In this document: positions 8,221-17,640 of the stretch, in pieces
Numbering within the stretch: the first letter of the stretch is position 1
Layout of the letters: the number at the start of each line of letters is the position of its first letter
Position numbers and translations under genes: made by a program
Assembly: GCA_040382055.1 (NCBI GenBank)
Contig: JBEIGE010000008.1
Coordinates: forward strand, 56,432-120,431
Reading direction: 5' to 3'
From: JBEIGE01 sp040382055
GTDB lineage: Bacteria > Pseudomonadota > Gammaproteobacteria > Burkholderiales > Burkholderiaceae_C
DNA: 64,000 bases
The notes under the pieces: model-generated
Seen by the model: only the letters and a program-made list of their open reading frames with translations
Database searches by the model: none
Told to the model about the DNA's origin: nothing

Positions 8221-10635
8221 ATGTTGTCAGCCAGTCTTGTCAGCGATCTGTCCAGTCTCCAGTTGCCCCAAGCTGTTGCTGAGGGACCGATTTCTGCTCG
8301 TCAAGATCCGCATCCCCCGTCTGGTGCAGAGTCCCCGTTAAGCCTGCTTGACGAACAGCCAGAGTGGTCCGCCTTCAGTCGACCGCTGGACAAGCAGCGC
8401 CAGGACGCAGGGCAGACCTTATGGGAATCACATGTTGTGATTGAAGGCATGCACTGCGCGGCGTGCTCCCTGACCATTGAGGCCGCCCTCAGCGAGGTTC
8501 CTGGCGTGCTGCGAGCCTCGGTCAGTGCTGGTAGCCACCGCGCGTGCATAGCCTGGTCATCGCTGACATGCAAGCCCTCAGTGTGGATGCAGGCTATTTT
8601 GCGAGCCGGTTATCGCGCGGTTCCGGCCAATGATGCGTTTACCAGTGAGCGTCGCAGGCTGGAGACGCGCCAGGCGCTTTGGAGATGGCTTGTAGCTGGC
8701 CTGTGCATGATGCAGGTGATGATGTACGCATGGCCCGCCTACATCGCTGCGCCGGGCGATCTGACGACTGAGATGGAGCAATTGCTGCGCTGGGCTTCAT
8801 GGGTGCTGACGTTGCCGGTCATGATGTTCTCTTGCGGCCCTTTTTTCTCGGCCGCTTGGCGCGATGTCAGGCATCGCCGCATCAGCATGGACCTGCCGGT
8901 CGCGCTGGGAATTCTGATCACCTTTGCTGTCAGTACCGCAGGTACCTTTGATCCCAAAGGCTTGTTTGGGCAGGAAGTCTTTTTTGACTCGCTCACCATG
9001 TTTGTTTTTTTCCTCTTGACCGGGCGCTGGCTTGAGTTTCGTTTGCGTGACCGAACAGCCGGTTCGCTCGACGCCATCATGAACCGCTTACCGGATGGCG
9101 TTGAGCGCAAAACCAGTGGTACTGATTTTGTGCGTGTAGCTGTCAGACGACTTGTGATTGGCGATGTGATCCGTTTGTCGCCGGGTGAAGTTTTTCCTGC
9201 CGATGGCGTCATTCTGGAAGGGGTGACCCAGGCCGACGAATCCATGCTGACCGGAGAGTCGCGCCCGGTTTCGCGCATTTCAGGTGATCATGTGCTGGCC
9301 GGGAGCAGCAACCTGGGCGGCGTTGTGCTGGTTCAAGTCCTGGCAACGGGTAATCACACCCGGTTTTCACAGATCGTGTCTTTGATGGAGGATGCAGCAA
9401 CGGTCAAGCCGACATTTGCCTTGATGGTCGATCGACTGGCCAAACCGTTTCTCATCGCTGTTCTGCTGGCTGCTGGTGGTGCGTGCGCGTACTGGTGGAA
9501 TGATAATCCTGGTCATGCGCTGATGGTGGCGGTGGCTGTTTTGGTGGTGACCTGCCCATGTGCGCTTTCACTGGCTACGCCTGCTGCCATGCTCTCAACG
9601 GCTGGCACTCTGGCGCGCCGGGGAACACTGGTGAGGCGATTGCAAGCATTTGAAACATTGAGTCGGGTCGACTGGTTTATTTTTGACAAAACCGGAACCT
9701 TGACGCGGGACGCCATGGTGATCTCGTCCATCACCACTCGACCAGGGATTGACCCATCTCAGGCGCTTGCGAGGGCGGCCGCACTTGCACAACACTCACG
9801 GCACCCTGCTTCACGTGCAGTGATGACAAAATTCTCCAGCGAAGTAAAACCAGAATCATTTCAGTGGTCTGCCAGGCAGGTTGAAGAATTGTCTGGGCAA
9901 GGGATGCGGGGAATGGTTAGCACTGCGGCAGAGCCCCAGATCAGTCATGAACTTAAATTTGGCTCGGCAGCTTTCTGCGGTGTTGAGTTGTCCCAGATGC
10001 AAGGCCCGGCGATGCAAGGCTCTGCTGTTTTCCTCAGTGATCAGGACGGCTGGATGGCTACGATTGCGTTGGTAGAAGATATCCGACCGGATGCCGCGCA
10101 AAGCCTCGCGGCCCTTAACGCGCTTGGCATGCAGGTTCATATTCTGTCTGGCGATACCCAGATTGCAGCTAACCGTCTAGCCGCTGATTTGGGTAAGGGC
10201 GTAGGTATCGGGCAGGTGCACGGGGACTGCACACCAGAGTACAAACTCGCCTTCCTTCGTGCGGCGCAAAAGGCCGGCCATCAGGTAGCTGTTGTGGGAG
10301 ATGGCTTGAACGACGGCCCGGTTCTGGCCGCAGCGCACGTGTCATTTGCCTTTGGTCGTGCGATTCCCTTGGCTCAAGCCCAAGCCGATCTGGTGGTGTT
10401 GGGTGAACGACTGTTGTCCGTGGTTGATGCGCTTGTTCTCGCTCGAAAAACCATGCGTATCGTGCGCCAGAATTTGGCCTGGGCCGTCGCCTACAACGCG
10501 GTATGTGTGCCCTTGGCAGTGTTCGGCTATCTGCCAGCATGGCTGGCCGGTTTGGGCATGGCCTGCAGTTCCTTGGGTGTCGTGTTGAACGCTTTGCGGC
10601 TCACCAGCAGCAAACAATTGATCCGGGTGGGCTGA
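8221..10635 (+). CDS. ccoI: Copper-translocating P-type ATPase for cbb3 oxidase assembly
   Basis: 804 residues. CcoI/FixI exports Cu(I) across the inner membrane for insertion into the CuB site of the cbb3 oxidase. The order is: a poorly conserved 70-residue N-terminus, a heavy-metal domain with EGMHCAAC (Cys79, Cys82), paired membrane helices, the phosphatase motif TGES, the metal-site helix TCPCALSLATP near residue 444, the phosphorylation site DKTGTLT near 488 and GDGLNDGP near 693. It overlaps ccoS by one base (TGATG), the standard ccoI-ccoS coupling, so the role in oxidase assembly, not general copper resistance, is well supported. Confidence 0.95.
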   Translation: MLSASLVSDLSSLQLPQAVAEGPISARQDPHPPSGAESPLSLLDEQPEWSAFSRPLDKQRQDAGQTLWESHVVIEGMHCAACSLTIEAALSEVPGVLRASVSAGSHRACIAWSSLTCKPSVWMQAILRAGYRAVPANDAFTSERRRLETRQALWRWLVAGLCMMQVMMYAWPAYIAAPGDLTTEMEQLLRWASWVLTLPVMMFSCGPFFSAAWRDVRHRRISMDLPVALGILITFAVSTAGTFDPKGLFGQEVFFDSLTMFVFFLLTGRWLEFRLRDRTAGSLDAIMNRLPDGVERKTSGTDFVRVAVRRLVIGDVIRLSPGEVFPADGVILEGVTQADESMLTGESRPVSRISGDHVLAGSSNLGGVVLVQVLATGNHTRFSQIVSLMEDAATVKPTFALMVDRLAKPFLIAVLLAAGGACAYWWNDNPGHALMVAVAVLVVTCPCALSLATPAAMLSTAGTLARRGTLVRRLQAFETLSRVDWFIFDKTGTLTRDAMVISSITTRPGIDPSQALARAAALAQHSRHPASRAVMTKFSSEVKPESFQWSARQVEELSGQGMRGMVSTAAEPQISHELKFGSAAFCGVELSQMQGPAMQGSAVFLSDQDGWMATIALVEDIRPDAAQSLAALNALGMQVHILSGDTQIAANRLAADLGKGVGIGQVHGDCTPEYKLAFLRAAQKAGHQVAVVGDGLNDGPVLAAAHVSFAFGRAIPLAQAQADLVVLGERLLSVVDALVLARKTMRIVRQNLAWAVAYNAVCVPLAVFGYLPAWLAGLGMACSSLGVVLNALRLTSSKQLIRVG

Positions 10636-10772
10636 TGGATATTCTTTACCTGTTGATTCCGTTGTCGGTCATTCTGGTTTTTTTTATTCTGGGCGGCCTT
10701 TGGTGGGCCATTCATCGTGGCCAATTTGAAGATATCGAGGCCGAAGGTGAGCGAATTCTTAAAGAGCCTTGA
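10635..10772 (+). CDS. ccoS: Cbb3-type oxidase assembly protein CcoS
   Basis: 45 residues starting at the ATG that overlaps the ccoI stop by one base (MDILYLLIPLSVILVFFILG). It is a single membrane helix with the family pattern GGLWWAIHRGQFEDIEAEG and a short acidic cytoplasmic tail. CcoS is needed for cofactor insertion in cbb3 oxidases. Size, sequence and place between ccoI and ccoN all fit. Confidence 0.95.
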   Translation: MDILYLLIPLSVILVFFILGGLWWAIHRGQFEDIEAEGERILKEP

Positions 10773-10778
10773 GCTCGA

Positions 10779-10792
10779 TTGATCCAAATCAA
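10779..10792. promoter_or_regulatory. Fnr/Anr box upstream of ccoNOQP
   Basis: TTGATCCAAATCAA, identical in all 14 bases to the site at 8172-8185, lies 57 bases before the ccoN start and just after ccoS. Position and sequence indicate Fnr activation of the oxidase operon under low oxygen. Confidence 0.9.
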
Positions 10793-10849
10793 ACCGGAGC
10801 TGCCGAATTAAGCGCAAACTCCGCTTAATTGTTTAACTGGGGTGCGCAC

Positions 10850-12286
10850 ATGACTACTGGAATTTCGAAGGCTTCGGTTTATAACGACGGCGTTGTCAGG
10901 CAGTTTGCCCTGATGACGGTGGTTTGGGGTGTAGTCGGCATGCTGGTGGGGGTGATCATTGCCGCACAGCTGGCGTGGCCAGAGCTTAATTTTGGAATTC
11001 CCTGGTTAAGTTATGGCCGATTAAGACCCCTGCACACCAATGCCGTGATCTTTGCGTTTGGTGGTTGCGGCTTGTTTGCATCTGCCTACTACGTTGTCCA
11101 GCGGACCTGTCAGGTTCGCTTGTTTGCCGGTCCTTTAGCCAGCTTTACCTTCTGGGGGTGGCAACTGGTCATTCTGGCGGCAGCCATTTCACTTCCCCTG
11201 GGCTACACCCAAGGAAAAGAGTACGCAGAACTCGAATGGCCCATTGATATCCTGATCACACTGGTCTGGGTTTCATTTGCTGTGGTTTTCTTTGGCACCG
11301 TAGGCACCCGCAAGGTCAGGCATATTTATGTCGCCAACTGGTTTTTTGGTGCCTTCATCATCGCCGTTGCCCTTTTGCATCTCGTCAACAGCGCGGCCAT
11401 CCCCGCCGGGGTCATGAAGTCATATTCTGCTTATGCAGGCGTGCAGGACGCCATGATTCAGTGGTGGTACGGTCACAATGCAGTCGGTTTTTTCCTGACG
11501 GCCGGGTTCCTGGGCATGATGTATTACTTCATCCCCAAACAGGCTGAGCGGCCCATTTACAGCTACCGTTTGTCCATCGTCCATTTCTGGGCCTTGATCT
11601 TTACCTACATGTGGGCGGGCCCACACCATTTGCACTACACCGCATTGCCTGACTGGACGCAGTCTGTAGGGATGGTTTTCTCCCTCATTTTGCTGGCGCC
11701 TAGCTGGGGCGGCATGATCAACGGCATCATGACCTTGTCAGGTGCCTGGCACAAACTGCGTGACGATCCCATACTGCGCTTTTTGATTGTGTCCTTGTCC
11801 TTTTATGGTATGTCGACCTTTGAAGGTCCGATGATGTCGATCAAAACCGTCAACGCCCTGAGCCATTACACCGACTGGACTGTCGGGCACGTGCACTCCG
11901 GTGCCTTGGGCTGGGTCGGGCTGATCACCATGGGCAGCATGTATTACCTGATTCCGAGGTTGTTTGGTCAAAAGCAGATGTACAGCACCAAGGCCATTGA
12001 GATTCATTTCTGGGCCGCCACCATCGGTATCGTGATCTACATCGCAGCCATGTGGATTGCCGGGGTCATGCAAGGTCTGATGTGGCGCGCGATCAACCCC
12101 GATGGCACCCTGACCTACACCTTTGTCGAATCGGTCAAGGCCTCGTTCCCCTTCTATGTACTTCGCCTGGTGGGTGGCCTGCTCTACTTTGGCGGCATGC
12201 TGCTCATGCTGTGGAATGTTCTCAAAACGGCCACAGCCGGCCGATCAGTAGACGTATCCATCCCTGCTGTTACTGCTCACGCTTAA
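10850..12286 (+). CDS. ccoN: Cbb3-type cytochrome c oxidase subunit I
   Basis: 478 residues from the ATG at 10850. CcoN is the catalytic subunit with the low-spin haem b and the haem b3-CuB centre, spanning the membrane about twelve times. Visible landmarks are the RPLHTNAVIFAFGGCG helix with the low-spin haem His, QWWYGHNAVGFFLTAGF with the CuB ligand His and the cross-linked Tyr region, AGPHHLHYTALPDW, and the SHYTDWTVGHVHSGALGW helix with haem ligands. It leads the ccoNOQP set and follows an Fnr box. An in-frame start 7 codons earlier has no better ribosome site. Confidence 0.96.
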   Translation: MTTGISKASVYNDGVVRQFALMTVVWGVVGMLVGVIIAAQLAWPELNFGIPWLSYGRLRPLHTNAVIFAFGGCGLFASAYYVVQRTCQVRLFAGPLASFTFWGWQLVILAAAISLPLGYTQGKEYAELEWPIDILITLVWVSFAVVFFGTVGTRKVRHIYVANWFFGAFIIAVALLHLVNSAAIPAGVMKSYSAYAGVQDAMIQWWYGHNAVGFFLTAGFLGMMYYFIPKQAERPIYSYRLSIVHFWALIFTYMWAGPHHLHYTALPDWTQSVGMVFSLILLAPSWGGMINGIMTLSGAWHKLRDDPILRFLIVSLSFYGMSTFEGPMMSIKTVNALSHYTDWTVGHVHSGALGWVGLITMGSMYYLIPRLFGQKQMYSTKAIEIHFWAATIGIVIYIAAMWIAGVMQGLMWRAINPDGTLTYTFVESVKASFPFYVLRLVGGLLYFGGMLLMLWNVLKTATAGRSVDVSIPAVTAHA

Positions 12287-12299
12287 AGGATCAACTTCC

Positions 12300-12926
12300 A
12301 TGTCAAGCAATCAACAACCTGGCGGTCTCTCGCACGAGAAGATCGAAACCAACAACTTTCTCATGATCGTCCTTATCCTGCTGGTACTTCTGGTGGGCGG
12401 GATGGTGGAGATCGTCCCCTTGTTTTTCCAGAAATCCACTACCGAGCCCATCAAGGGCATCGAGCCCTACACGGCTGTCCAACTGGCCGGTCGCGATATT
12501 TACATCCGGGAAGGTTGCTACAACTGCCACTCACAGATGATCCGGCCTTTCCGTGCAGAAACCCTGCGTTATGGCCATTATTCGGTGGCCGGTGAGTCTG
12601 TGTACGACCACCCCTTCCAGTGGGGCAGCAAGCGTACCGGCCCTGATTTGGCGCGGGTGGGGGGCAAGTACAGCGACGAGTGGCACCGTGTCCACCTCAA
12701 CAATCCGCGTGACCTGGTTCCCGAATCGAATATGCCTGCCTATCCCTGGCTGCTCCAGGATAAGGTAGACCATGCGTCCCTGCCAGCTCACCTCAAGGCC
12801 TTGCGCGCGGTTGGCGTTCCTTATACCGATGAGCAAATCGCCAAGGCCTCAGAAGAAGCCAAGGGCGTTACCGAAATCGATGCCCTGATCTCGTATTTGC
12901 AGGTTTTGGGCCTTGCCCTTAAATAA
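12300..12926 (+). CDS. ccoO: Cbb3-type cytochrome c oxidase subunit II
   Basis: 208 residues. CcoO is a membrane-anchored mono-haem cytochrome c that passes electrons from CcoP to CcoN. One membrane helix (about residues 20-40) is followed by the periplasmic domain with the haem site GCYNCHSQMIRPF near residue 73 and the axial Met in ESNMPAYPWL near 142. It starts 13 bases after ccoN with AAAGGA upstream. Confidence 0.96.
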   Translation: MSSNQQPGGLSHEKIETNNFLMIVLILLVLLVGGMVEIVPLFFQKSTTEPIKGIEPYTAVQLAGRDIYIREGCYNCHSQMIRPFRAETLRYGHYSVAGESVYDHPFQWGSKRTGPDLARVGGKYSDEWHRVHLNNPRDLVPESNMPAYPWLLQDKVDHASLPAHLKALRAVGVPYTDEQIAKASEEAKGVTEIDALISYLQVLGLALK

Positions 12927-12943
12927 CTCACCGGAGTATCAAC

Positions 12944-13081
12944 ATGGATGTCAACACACTTCGCTCCATTGCGACCGTCGCCGGACTGATGACCTTTATA
13001 GGGATTGTGGTTTGGGCATGGTCCAAGCGCAATGCCGCTGATTTTGAAGAAGCAGCCAGGCTGCCATTCAATCAGGACTAA
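12944..13081 (+). CDS. ccoQ: Cbb3-type oxidase small subunit
   Basis: 45 residues, MDVNTLRSIATVAGLMTFIG onward, preceded by CCGGAGT. A single membrane helix (about residues 10-27) is followed by a short charged tail, as in CcoQ/FixQ, which stabilises the core complex with CcoP. It lies between ccoO and ccoP in the canonical order. Confidence 0.93.
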   Translation: MDVNTLRSIATVAGLMTFIGIVVWAWSKRNAADFEEAARLPFNQD

Positions 13082-13102
13082 CAGCCTCTAGGAGTAAGAA
13101 CA

Positions 13103-14020
13103 ATGAGCGATTTCACAAGCAACTTCTGGTCTTTTTTTGTCGCTGGCGTCACTCTGCTCAGCATTCTGGCCTGCGTGTTACTGCTTTGGTTCAGTGGCAA
13201 AGCCAAGGCCATGACTGCCAACGACAACACCACCGGGCATGTCTGGGACGGCGACCTGCGCGAGATGAATAACCCTTTACCACGTTGGTGGGTATGGTTG
13301 TTTGTTATCACCATCCTGTTTGCCCTGGTCTATTTGGCCATGTATCCCGGCTTGGGGACTAGCCCTGGCCAATTGGCCTGGACATCGGCGGGGCAGCACA
13401 AGCTTGAAATTGACAAAGGTCAGGCCGAAGTGGCCCCCATCTACGCCAGATTTGTGGCGATGTCACCTCAAGATGTTGCCAAAGACCCCCAAGCCATGGC
13501 GATCGGTGAGCGCCTCTATATGAACAATTGCTCCCAGTGCCACGGGTCAGACGCACGCGGCAGCAAGGGCTTCCCCAACTTGTCTGATCGGGACTGGTTG
13601 TATGGGGGAGCACCAGAAAACATTAAAGAAACGCTGACCAAGGGACGCATCGGCAATATGCCGCCAATGGGAGCAGCGGTGGGTACGGCGGATGACGTCA
13701 AGAATGTTGCCCACTATGTGCTCAGTCTCTCCGGCAGTCCGCATGACGCATTGCGGGCTTCACTGGGCAAGTCCAAGTTCGGTGTCTGTGCTGCTTGCCA
13801 CGGGCTTGACGGCAAGGGCAACCCGGCAGTTGGTGCCCCCAATCTGACCGACGACATCTGGTTGCATGGTTTTGGCGAAAAGGCCATTGTGGCCATGGTC
13901 AACAACGGCAAAGTCAACCAGATGCCGATGCAGGCTGACAAACTCAGCCCCGAGCAAATTCATGTGCTGGCATCGTATGTCTGGGGCATGTCCAACATCT
14001 CCAAATCAGCCTCCAACTAG
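13103..14020 (+). CDS. ccoP: Cbb3-type cytochrome c oxidase subunit III (di-haem)
   Basis: 305 residues. After two N-terminal membrane helices (about 10-30 and 60-80), the periplasmic part has two class I haem domains: CSQCHG near residue 147 and CAACHG near 232, each followed by its axial Met (GNMPPMGAAV and NQMPMQ). CcoP accepts electrons from soluble cytochromes and hands them to CcoO. A signature TGHVWDGDLREMNNPLPRWW precedes the second helix. It is the last of the structural genes and overlaps the likely start of ccoG. Confidence 0.96.
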   Translation: MSDFTSNFWSFFVAGVTLLSILACVLLLWFSGKAKAMTANDNTTGHVWDGDLREMNNPLPRWWVWLFVITILFALVYLAMYPGLGTSPGQLAWTSAGQHKLEIDKGQAEVAPIYARFVAMSPQDVAKDPQAMAIGERLYMNNCSQCHGSDARGSKGFPNLSDRDWLYGGAPENIKETLTKGRIGNMPPMGAAVGTADDVKNVAHYVLSLSGSPHDALRASLGKSKFGVCAACHGLDGKGNPAVGAPNLTDDIWLHGFGEKAIVAMVNNGKVNQMPMQADKLSPEQIHVLASYVWGMSNISKSASN

Positions 14021-15488
14021 CCAGACTGCCTCATTGACTGCTGCCAAATCCACCCCCAAGACCGTCATTCCCATCGTGCCAGAGCCCGTAGGGGAAGCAG
14101 CTGATGAGGATGGGAAGATGTTTTCGCTGTTTGAGGCGCAAACAAAAATCTATCCCAGAAGCGTCTCGGGGCTGTTTGTCAAATGGCGATGGGGCCTTGT
14201 ATTCCTGACGCAACTGGTTTTTTATGGACTCCCCTGGTTGGAGTGGGGCCAGCGTCAAGCCGTGTTGTTTGATTTGGAGGCACGGCGTTTTTATATTTTC
14301 GGCCTGGTCCTTTACCCGCAGGACTTCATTTATCTCACGGGCCTGCTGGTCATTTCCGCCTTGTCCTTATTCCTGTTCACGGCGGTTGCGGGTCGCCTGT
14401 GGTGTGGCTACGCCTGCCCACAAACCGTTTACACCGAAATTTTTCTCTGGATCGAGCACAAGGTAGAAGGGGACCGTTCCGCCCGAATGCGGCTCGATGC
14501 CGGCGGCATGACCCTGGAAAAATTGGTTAAAAAATCGATCAAGCATTTGCTCTGGGGTCTGGTCGCCGCATGGACGGGCTTTACCTTCGTCGGCTACTTC
14601 ACGCCCATCCAGGATCTGGGCATGGAGTTTTTGCAGACCCGCATGGGCTCCTGGGAGGTTTTCTGGGTTATTTTTTACGCCATTGCAACCTACGGCAATG
14701 CCGGTTTCATGCGCGAACAGGTGTGCAAGTACATGTGTCCTTATGCGCGCTTTCAAAGTGCCATGTTTGACCACGACACATTGATCGTCACCTATGACGA
14801 GAAACGCGGTGAGCCCCGCGGCGGTCGTTCCCGCAATGCCGATGCGCAAACACTTCAACTCGGGGCCTGCGTGGACTGTTCCTTGTGCGTGCAAGTCTGC
14901 CCAACCGGCATTGATATCCGCAACGGTCTGCAGTACGAATGCATAGGCTGTGGTGCTTGCGCCGATGTGTGTGACACGGTGATGGACAAAATGGGCTATG
15001 CACGCGGCTTGGTCAAGTACTCTACCCAGAACGCTTTGGCAAAAGGCTGGACCCAGGCTCAGACGGTGCGGCGCATCTTTCGGCCCCGTGTGTTGATATA
15101 CAGCGGAATTCTGATTCTCGTTTGCCTGGCCATGATTGCCAGTCTGGCCTCGCGCGTGCCCTTGCGGGTGAATGTCGAACGCGACCGCACGGTGATGGCC
15201 CGCATTGTGTCGGGTGGCAACATTGAGAATGTGTACAGCCTGCAGTTGATGAATGCAACGGAATCGAGCCAGACCTACCGAATTACCGTTAACGGTTTGC
15301 CTGCCATCCGCGTGGCATCCGAGCCGGAGATCCGTGTCGAATCAACCCAGTCGCGTCGGGTTGCGGTCAGGGTACAGGTTCCCTTTGATGCAGCGCCGAG
15401 CGGAACGCATGAAGTTCATTTTGAGGTTTCAGCCCGGGACATACCTGCCAGCGTCAGCGAAAAATCCATCTTCATGATCCCAAGATAA
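13977..15488 (+). CDS. ccoG: Cbb3 oxidase accessory ferredoxin-like protein CcoG/RdxA
   Basis: 503 residues from the ATG at 13977, which overlaps ccoP by 44 bases; a TTG at 14034, just after the ccoP stop, would remove 19 residues and is an equally credible start because neither has a clear ribosome site. CcoG is a membrane protein with two 4Fe-4S clusters that acts as a cupric reductase in cbb3 assembly. Visible are about five membrane helices, the periplasm-facing RLWCGYACPQTVYTEIF motif, and the ferredoxin motifs CVDCSLCVQVCPTGIDI and CIGCGACADVCD around residues 300-330. A C-terminal immunoglobulin-like domain follows. Confidence 0.93.
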   Translation: MSGACPTSPNQPPTSQTASLTAAKSTPKTVIPIVPEPVGEAADEDGKMFSLFEAQTKIYPRSVSGLFVKWRWGLVFLTQLVFYGLPWLEWGQRQAVLFDLEARRFYIFGLVLYPQDFIYLTGLLVISALSLFLFTAVAGRLWCGYACPQTVYTEIFLWIEHKVEGDRSARMRLDAGGMTLEKLVKKSIKHLLWGLVAAWTGFTFVGYFTPIQDLGMEFLQTRMGSWEVFWVIFYAIATYGNAGFMREQVCKYMCPYARFQSAMFDHDTLIVTYDEKRGEPRGGRSRNADAQTLQLGACVDCSLCVQVCPTGIDIRNGLQYECIGCGACADVCDTVMDKMGYARGLVKYSTQNALAKGWTQAQTVRRIFRPRVLIYSGILILVCLAMIASLASRVPLRVNVERDRTVMARIVSGGNIENVYSLQLMNATESSQTYRITVNGLPAIRVASEPEIRVESTQSRRVAVRVQVPFDAAPSGTHEVHFEVSARDIPASVSEKSIFMIPR

Positions 15489-15497
15489 GGAGCCACC

Positions 15498-15758
15498 ATG
15501 CGCCAACCATCCGCTTCATCCCCACCCTGGTGGAAATTCGGCCATGTCTGGCTGGTGATATCCGGTCCGGTGATCGTGATCATTGCCGGTTTTATCACGC
15601 TGTACATCGCCATCAAAATCCCTGATCCGGTGGTGTCTGAGGATTATTACCAGCAGGGCATCAACATCAACAGGGCCCTGGAGGCCAATCCGGGTCTAGC
15701 ACCGGCCGTACAGGCGCGCAACCATGCAGCTACCGGAACGGTTCCGCCTGCAAAATGA
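15498..15758 (+). CDS. ccoH: FixH-family protein
   Basis: 86 residues with AAGGAG upstream. One membrane helix (about 20-43) is followed by the conserved YYQQGININRALEANPG motif of the CcoH/FixH family, which helps assemble cbb3 oxidase. It is about half the length of the FixH of rhizobia and lacks the globular periplasmic domain after that motif; short versions are, to my knowledge, usual in Comamonadaceae. It overlaps the next gene by four bases (ATGA). Confidence 0.85.
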   Translation: MRQPSASSPPWWKFGHVWLVISGPVIVIIAGFITLYIAIKIPDPVVSEDYYQQGININRALEANPGLAPAVQARNHAATGTVPPAK

Positions 15759-16012
15759 AGCTTCGCAGCATCATGCGGGTGACTTGGCCCGCCTTTATGG
15801 TGGCTGGCATTTTGGAGATGCTGTTGTTTGCCATGGTGGAGCCGAAAGATCTGAGATGGATGGGCCAGCCCCTGGCCTTATCAAGTCAAGGCATCTACAC
15901 CGTGTCGTTTTTTGCGCTTTGGATCGTGACCATGGCCGCCAGCAGCATGACCCTCTTGTTGTCCAGGTCGTCAGAAGAGATCAATCAGGCCAGTGAAAAA
16001 CCCGGGCTTTAA
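15755..16012 (+). CDS. Small two-helix membrane protein linked to cbb3 assembly genes
   Basis: 85 residues, translationally coupled to ccoH by an ATGA overlap. Two membrane helices are visible (about residues 10-27 and 48-69) with a short periplasmic loop. No domain is recognised. The coupling and the end-of-operon place suggest a role in oxidase assembly or stability, but that is inference from position only. Confidence 0.75.
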   Translation: MKLRSIMRVTWPAFMVAGILEMLLFAMVEPKDLRWMGQPLALSSQGIYTVSFFALWIVTMAASSMTLLLSRSSEEINQASEKPGL

Positions 16013-16026
16013 GACCTGCCCGGCGC

Positions 16027-16746
16027 CTAATGCGCGTTGGCGTGATTGACGATCTGCGACAAACCTTCGGTGTTGAGGATACGAACATGGCGCTGTTTGA
16101 CCTCGACGATACCGTCATCCACAAATTTAGAAAAAGTCCGGCTGACGGTTTCAAGCTTCAGGCCCAGATAGCTGCCGATTTCTTCACGGGACATGCGCAA
16201 AACAAGCTCGGTGCTGGAGAATCCTCTGGTGTGAAGGCGTTGAACCAGGTTCAATAAAAACGCCGCTACCCGTTCCTCGGCCCGCATGCTGCCCAGCAGC
16301 AGCATGACACCGTGTTCACGAACAATTTCCCGGCTCATGATTTTGTGGACATGGCGCTGAAAACCCTTGATTTCCCGGGATAACTCCTCAATCTGCTTGA
16401 ACGGGATAACGCAGACCTCGGCATCTTCAAGCGCTACCGCATCGCAGGTGTGCTGCTCGTTAACGATGCCGTCAAGGCCAATGATTTCCCCGGCCATCTG
16501 AAATCCCGTGACCTGATCCCGACCATCTTCCGAGGCAACGCAGGTTTTAAAAAATCCGGTTCGTATGGCAAACAAGGAGTTGAACTTTTCGCCATTTCGA
16601 AACAACGTGGCACCGCGCTTGACTTTCCTGCGGTTGGAAACCGCCTCATCAATGCGAGCCAAATCCTCAGGACTCAGACCTATGGGCATGCACAACTCGC
16701 GCAAGTTGCAGTTGGAGCAGGCAATTTTGATGGCTTCTGGGTTCAT
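16027..16746 (-). CDS. fnr: Fnr/Anr-type oxygen-sensing transcription regulator
   Basis: 239 residues from the ATG at 16746 (MNPEAIKIACSNCNLRELCM); an ATG 18 bases upstream is possible. It has the four cysteines that bind the oxygen-labile 4Fe-4S cluster: Cys10, Cys13 and Cys19 near the start and Cys112 in EVCVIPF. A cyclic-nucleotide-type beta roll and dimer helix are followed by a helix-turn-helix with ETVSRTFSKF, whose E-SR residues read TTGAT half sites. It lies beside the cbb3 genes and between Fnr-box promoters, so it is very probably the regulator of ccoI, ccoNOQP and hemN here. Confidence 0.94.
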   Translation of the reverse strand: MNPEAIKIACSNCNLRELCMPIGLSPEDLARIDEAVSNRRKVKRGATLFRNGEKFNSLFAIRTGFFKTCVASEDGRDQVTGFQMAGEIIGLDGIVNEQHTCDAVALEDAEVCVIPFKQIEELSREIKGFQRHVHKIMSREIVREHGVMLLLGSMRAEERVAAFLLNLVQRLHTRGFSSTELVLRMSREEIGSYLGLKLETVSRTFSKFVDDGIVEVKQRHVRILNTEGLSQIVNHANAH

Positions 16747-16782
16747 GGGTCTGCATTCTTGCATTTTTCTGTGCTACTAACC

Positions 16783-17568
16783 TTAGCTTGTTTGCGGGCT
16801 TGCATGACGCAAGAGATGCATTTCGTGGTTGATACTCATCAGTGTCATGCCATGCCGCTTGGCCAGGAGTCCCAGGCTTGCTGAGCTGTGCAGGCTGATG
16901 TGTCCGTTTCGCGGCGCAATGTACCAATTGTCAATGTCGGGGTTGCTGTCGATAACTTCCGTGCTCACAAGCAGGGTTCCCCCGGGGCTGAGCAGACAAG
17001 ACAGGCGGGAAAACCAGTCATTCAAATCACGGTGGGGCACATGCTCAATCACCTCAAAACAGGTCACGATGTCAAAGGTTTTTCCTGGTTCGGGTTCCTG
17101 CCCCCCATGAAAGGCGTCGTAACTCTGGCACTTCAGACCTTTGTCGTGCAGGTGACGGGCAAACGTGCCGTCACCACCGCCGTAGTCCAGCATGACCGTG
17201 GTCAACAATGCCCGGTTCCACAGTGCAGCCACCATTTGCGCATTGCGCCAGGGTCGCTCATTGGAAAACTGCGGGTCGGCCAGGATGTAACTGTCGTTGT
17301 AAATAAAGGCTTTGAAATCGTCTGCTAGCCAGTCGTCAAACGCGGCGGTCAAAGTGAAAGCGCAGGCCTCACACCGGTAGTAGGGTACGGGGCGATGGCT
17401 AGTCTCAAACTGGCTCTGCCCCTGAAAGTAGTCGTTGCAGCTGTAAGAAAAGTCCTTGTCGCCCAGGTATTTCAAGGCGTTTCCCAGGCAAACGCTGCAC
17501 TGCAAGGGAGCAAGACGGCTCAGGACTGGAAGTTCTGGGTTGGCAATAGGTTTCAAAGTATCTTTCAA
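16783..17568 (-). CDS. Class I SAM-dependent methyltransferase with zinc-ribbon start
   Basis: 261 residues. The N-terminal 75 residues hold two CxxC pairs (CSVC and CEAC), likely a zinc ribbon, as in Methyltransf_23 proteins related to sugar or quinone methylation. Motif I is LDYGGGDGTFARHLHDKG near residue 127, motif II/III follows as FDIVTCFEVIEHV and LLSPGGTLLVST. The substrate cannot be told. It is in the same direction as fnr, 36 bases upstream of it, and diverges from hemN; co-transcription with fnr is possible. Confidence 0.82.
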   Translation of the reverse strand: MKDTLKPIANPELPVLSRLAPLQCSVCLGNALKYLGDKDFSYSCNDYFQGQSQFETSHRPVPYYRCEACAFTLTAAFDDWLADDFKAFIYNDSYILADPQFSNERPWRNAQMVAALWNRALLTTVMLDYGGGDGTFARHLHDKGLKCQSYDAFHGGQEPEPGKTFDIVTCFEVIEHVPHRDLNDWFSRLSCLLSPGGTLLVSTEVIDSNPDIDNWYIAPRNGHISLHSSASLGLLAKRHGMTLMSINHEMHLLRHASPQTS

Positions 17569-17640
17569 GCAGCCACTTCAGGGGCTAAACCACCCTATTT
17601 TGCAGTTTTCGAATCCACACCGAATTTACCTGCAATGTAT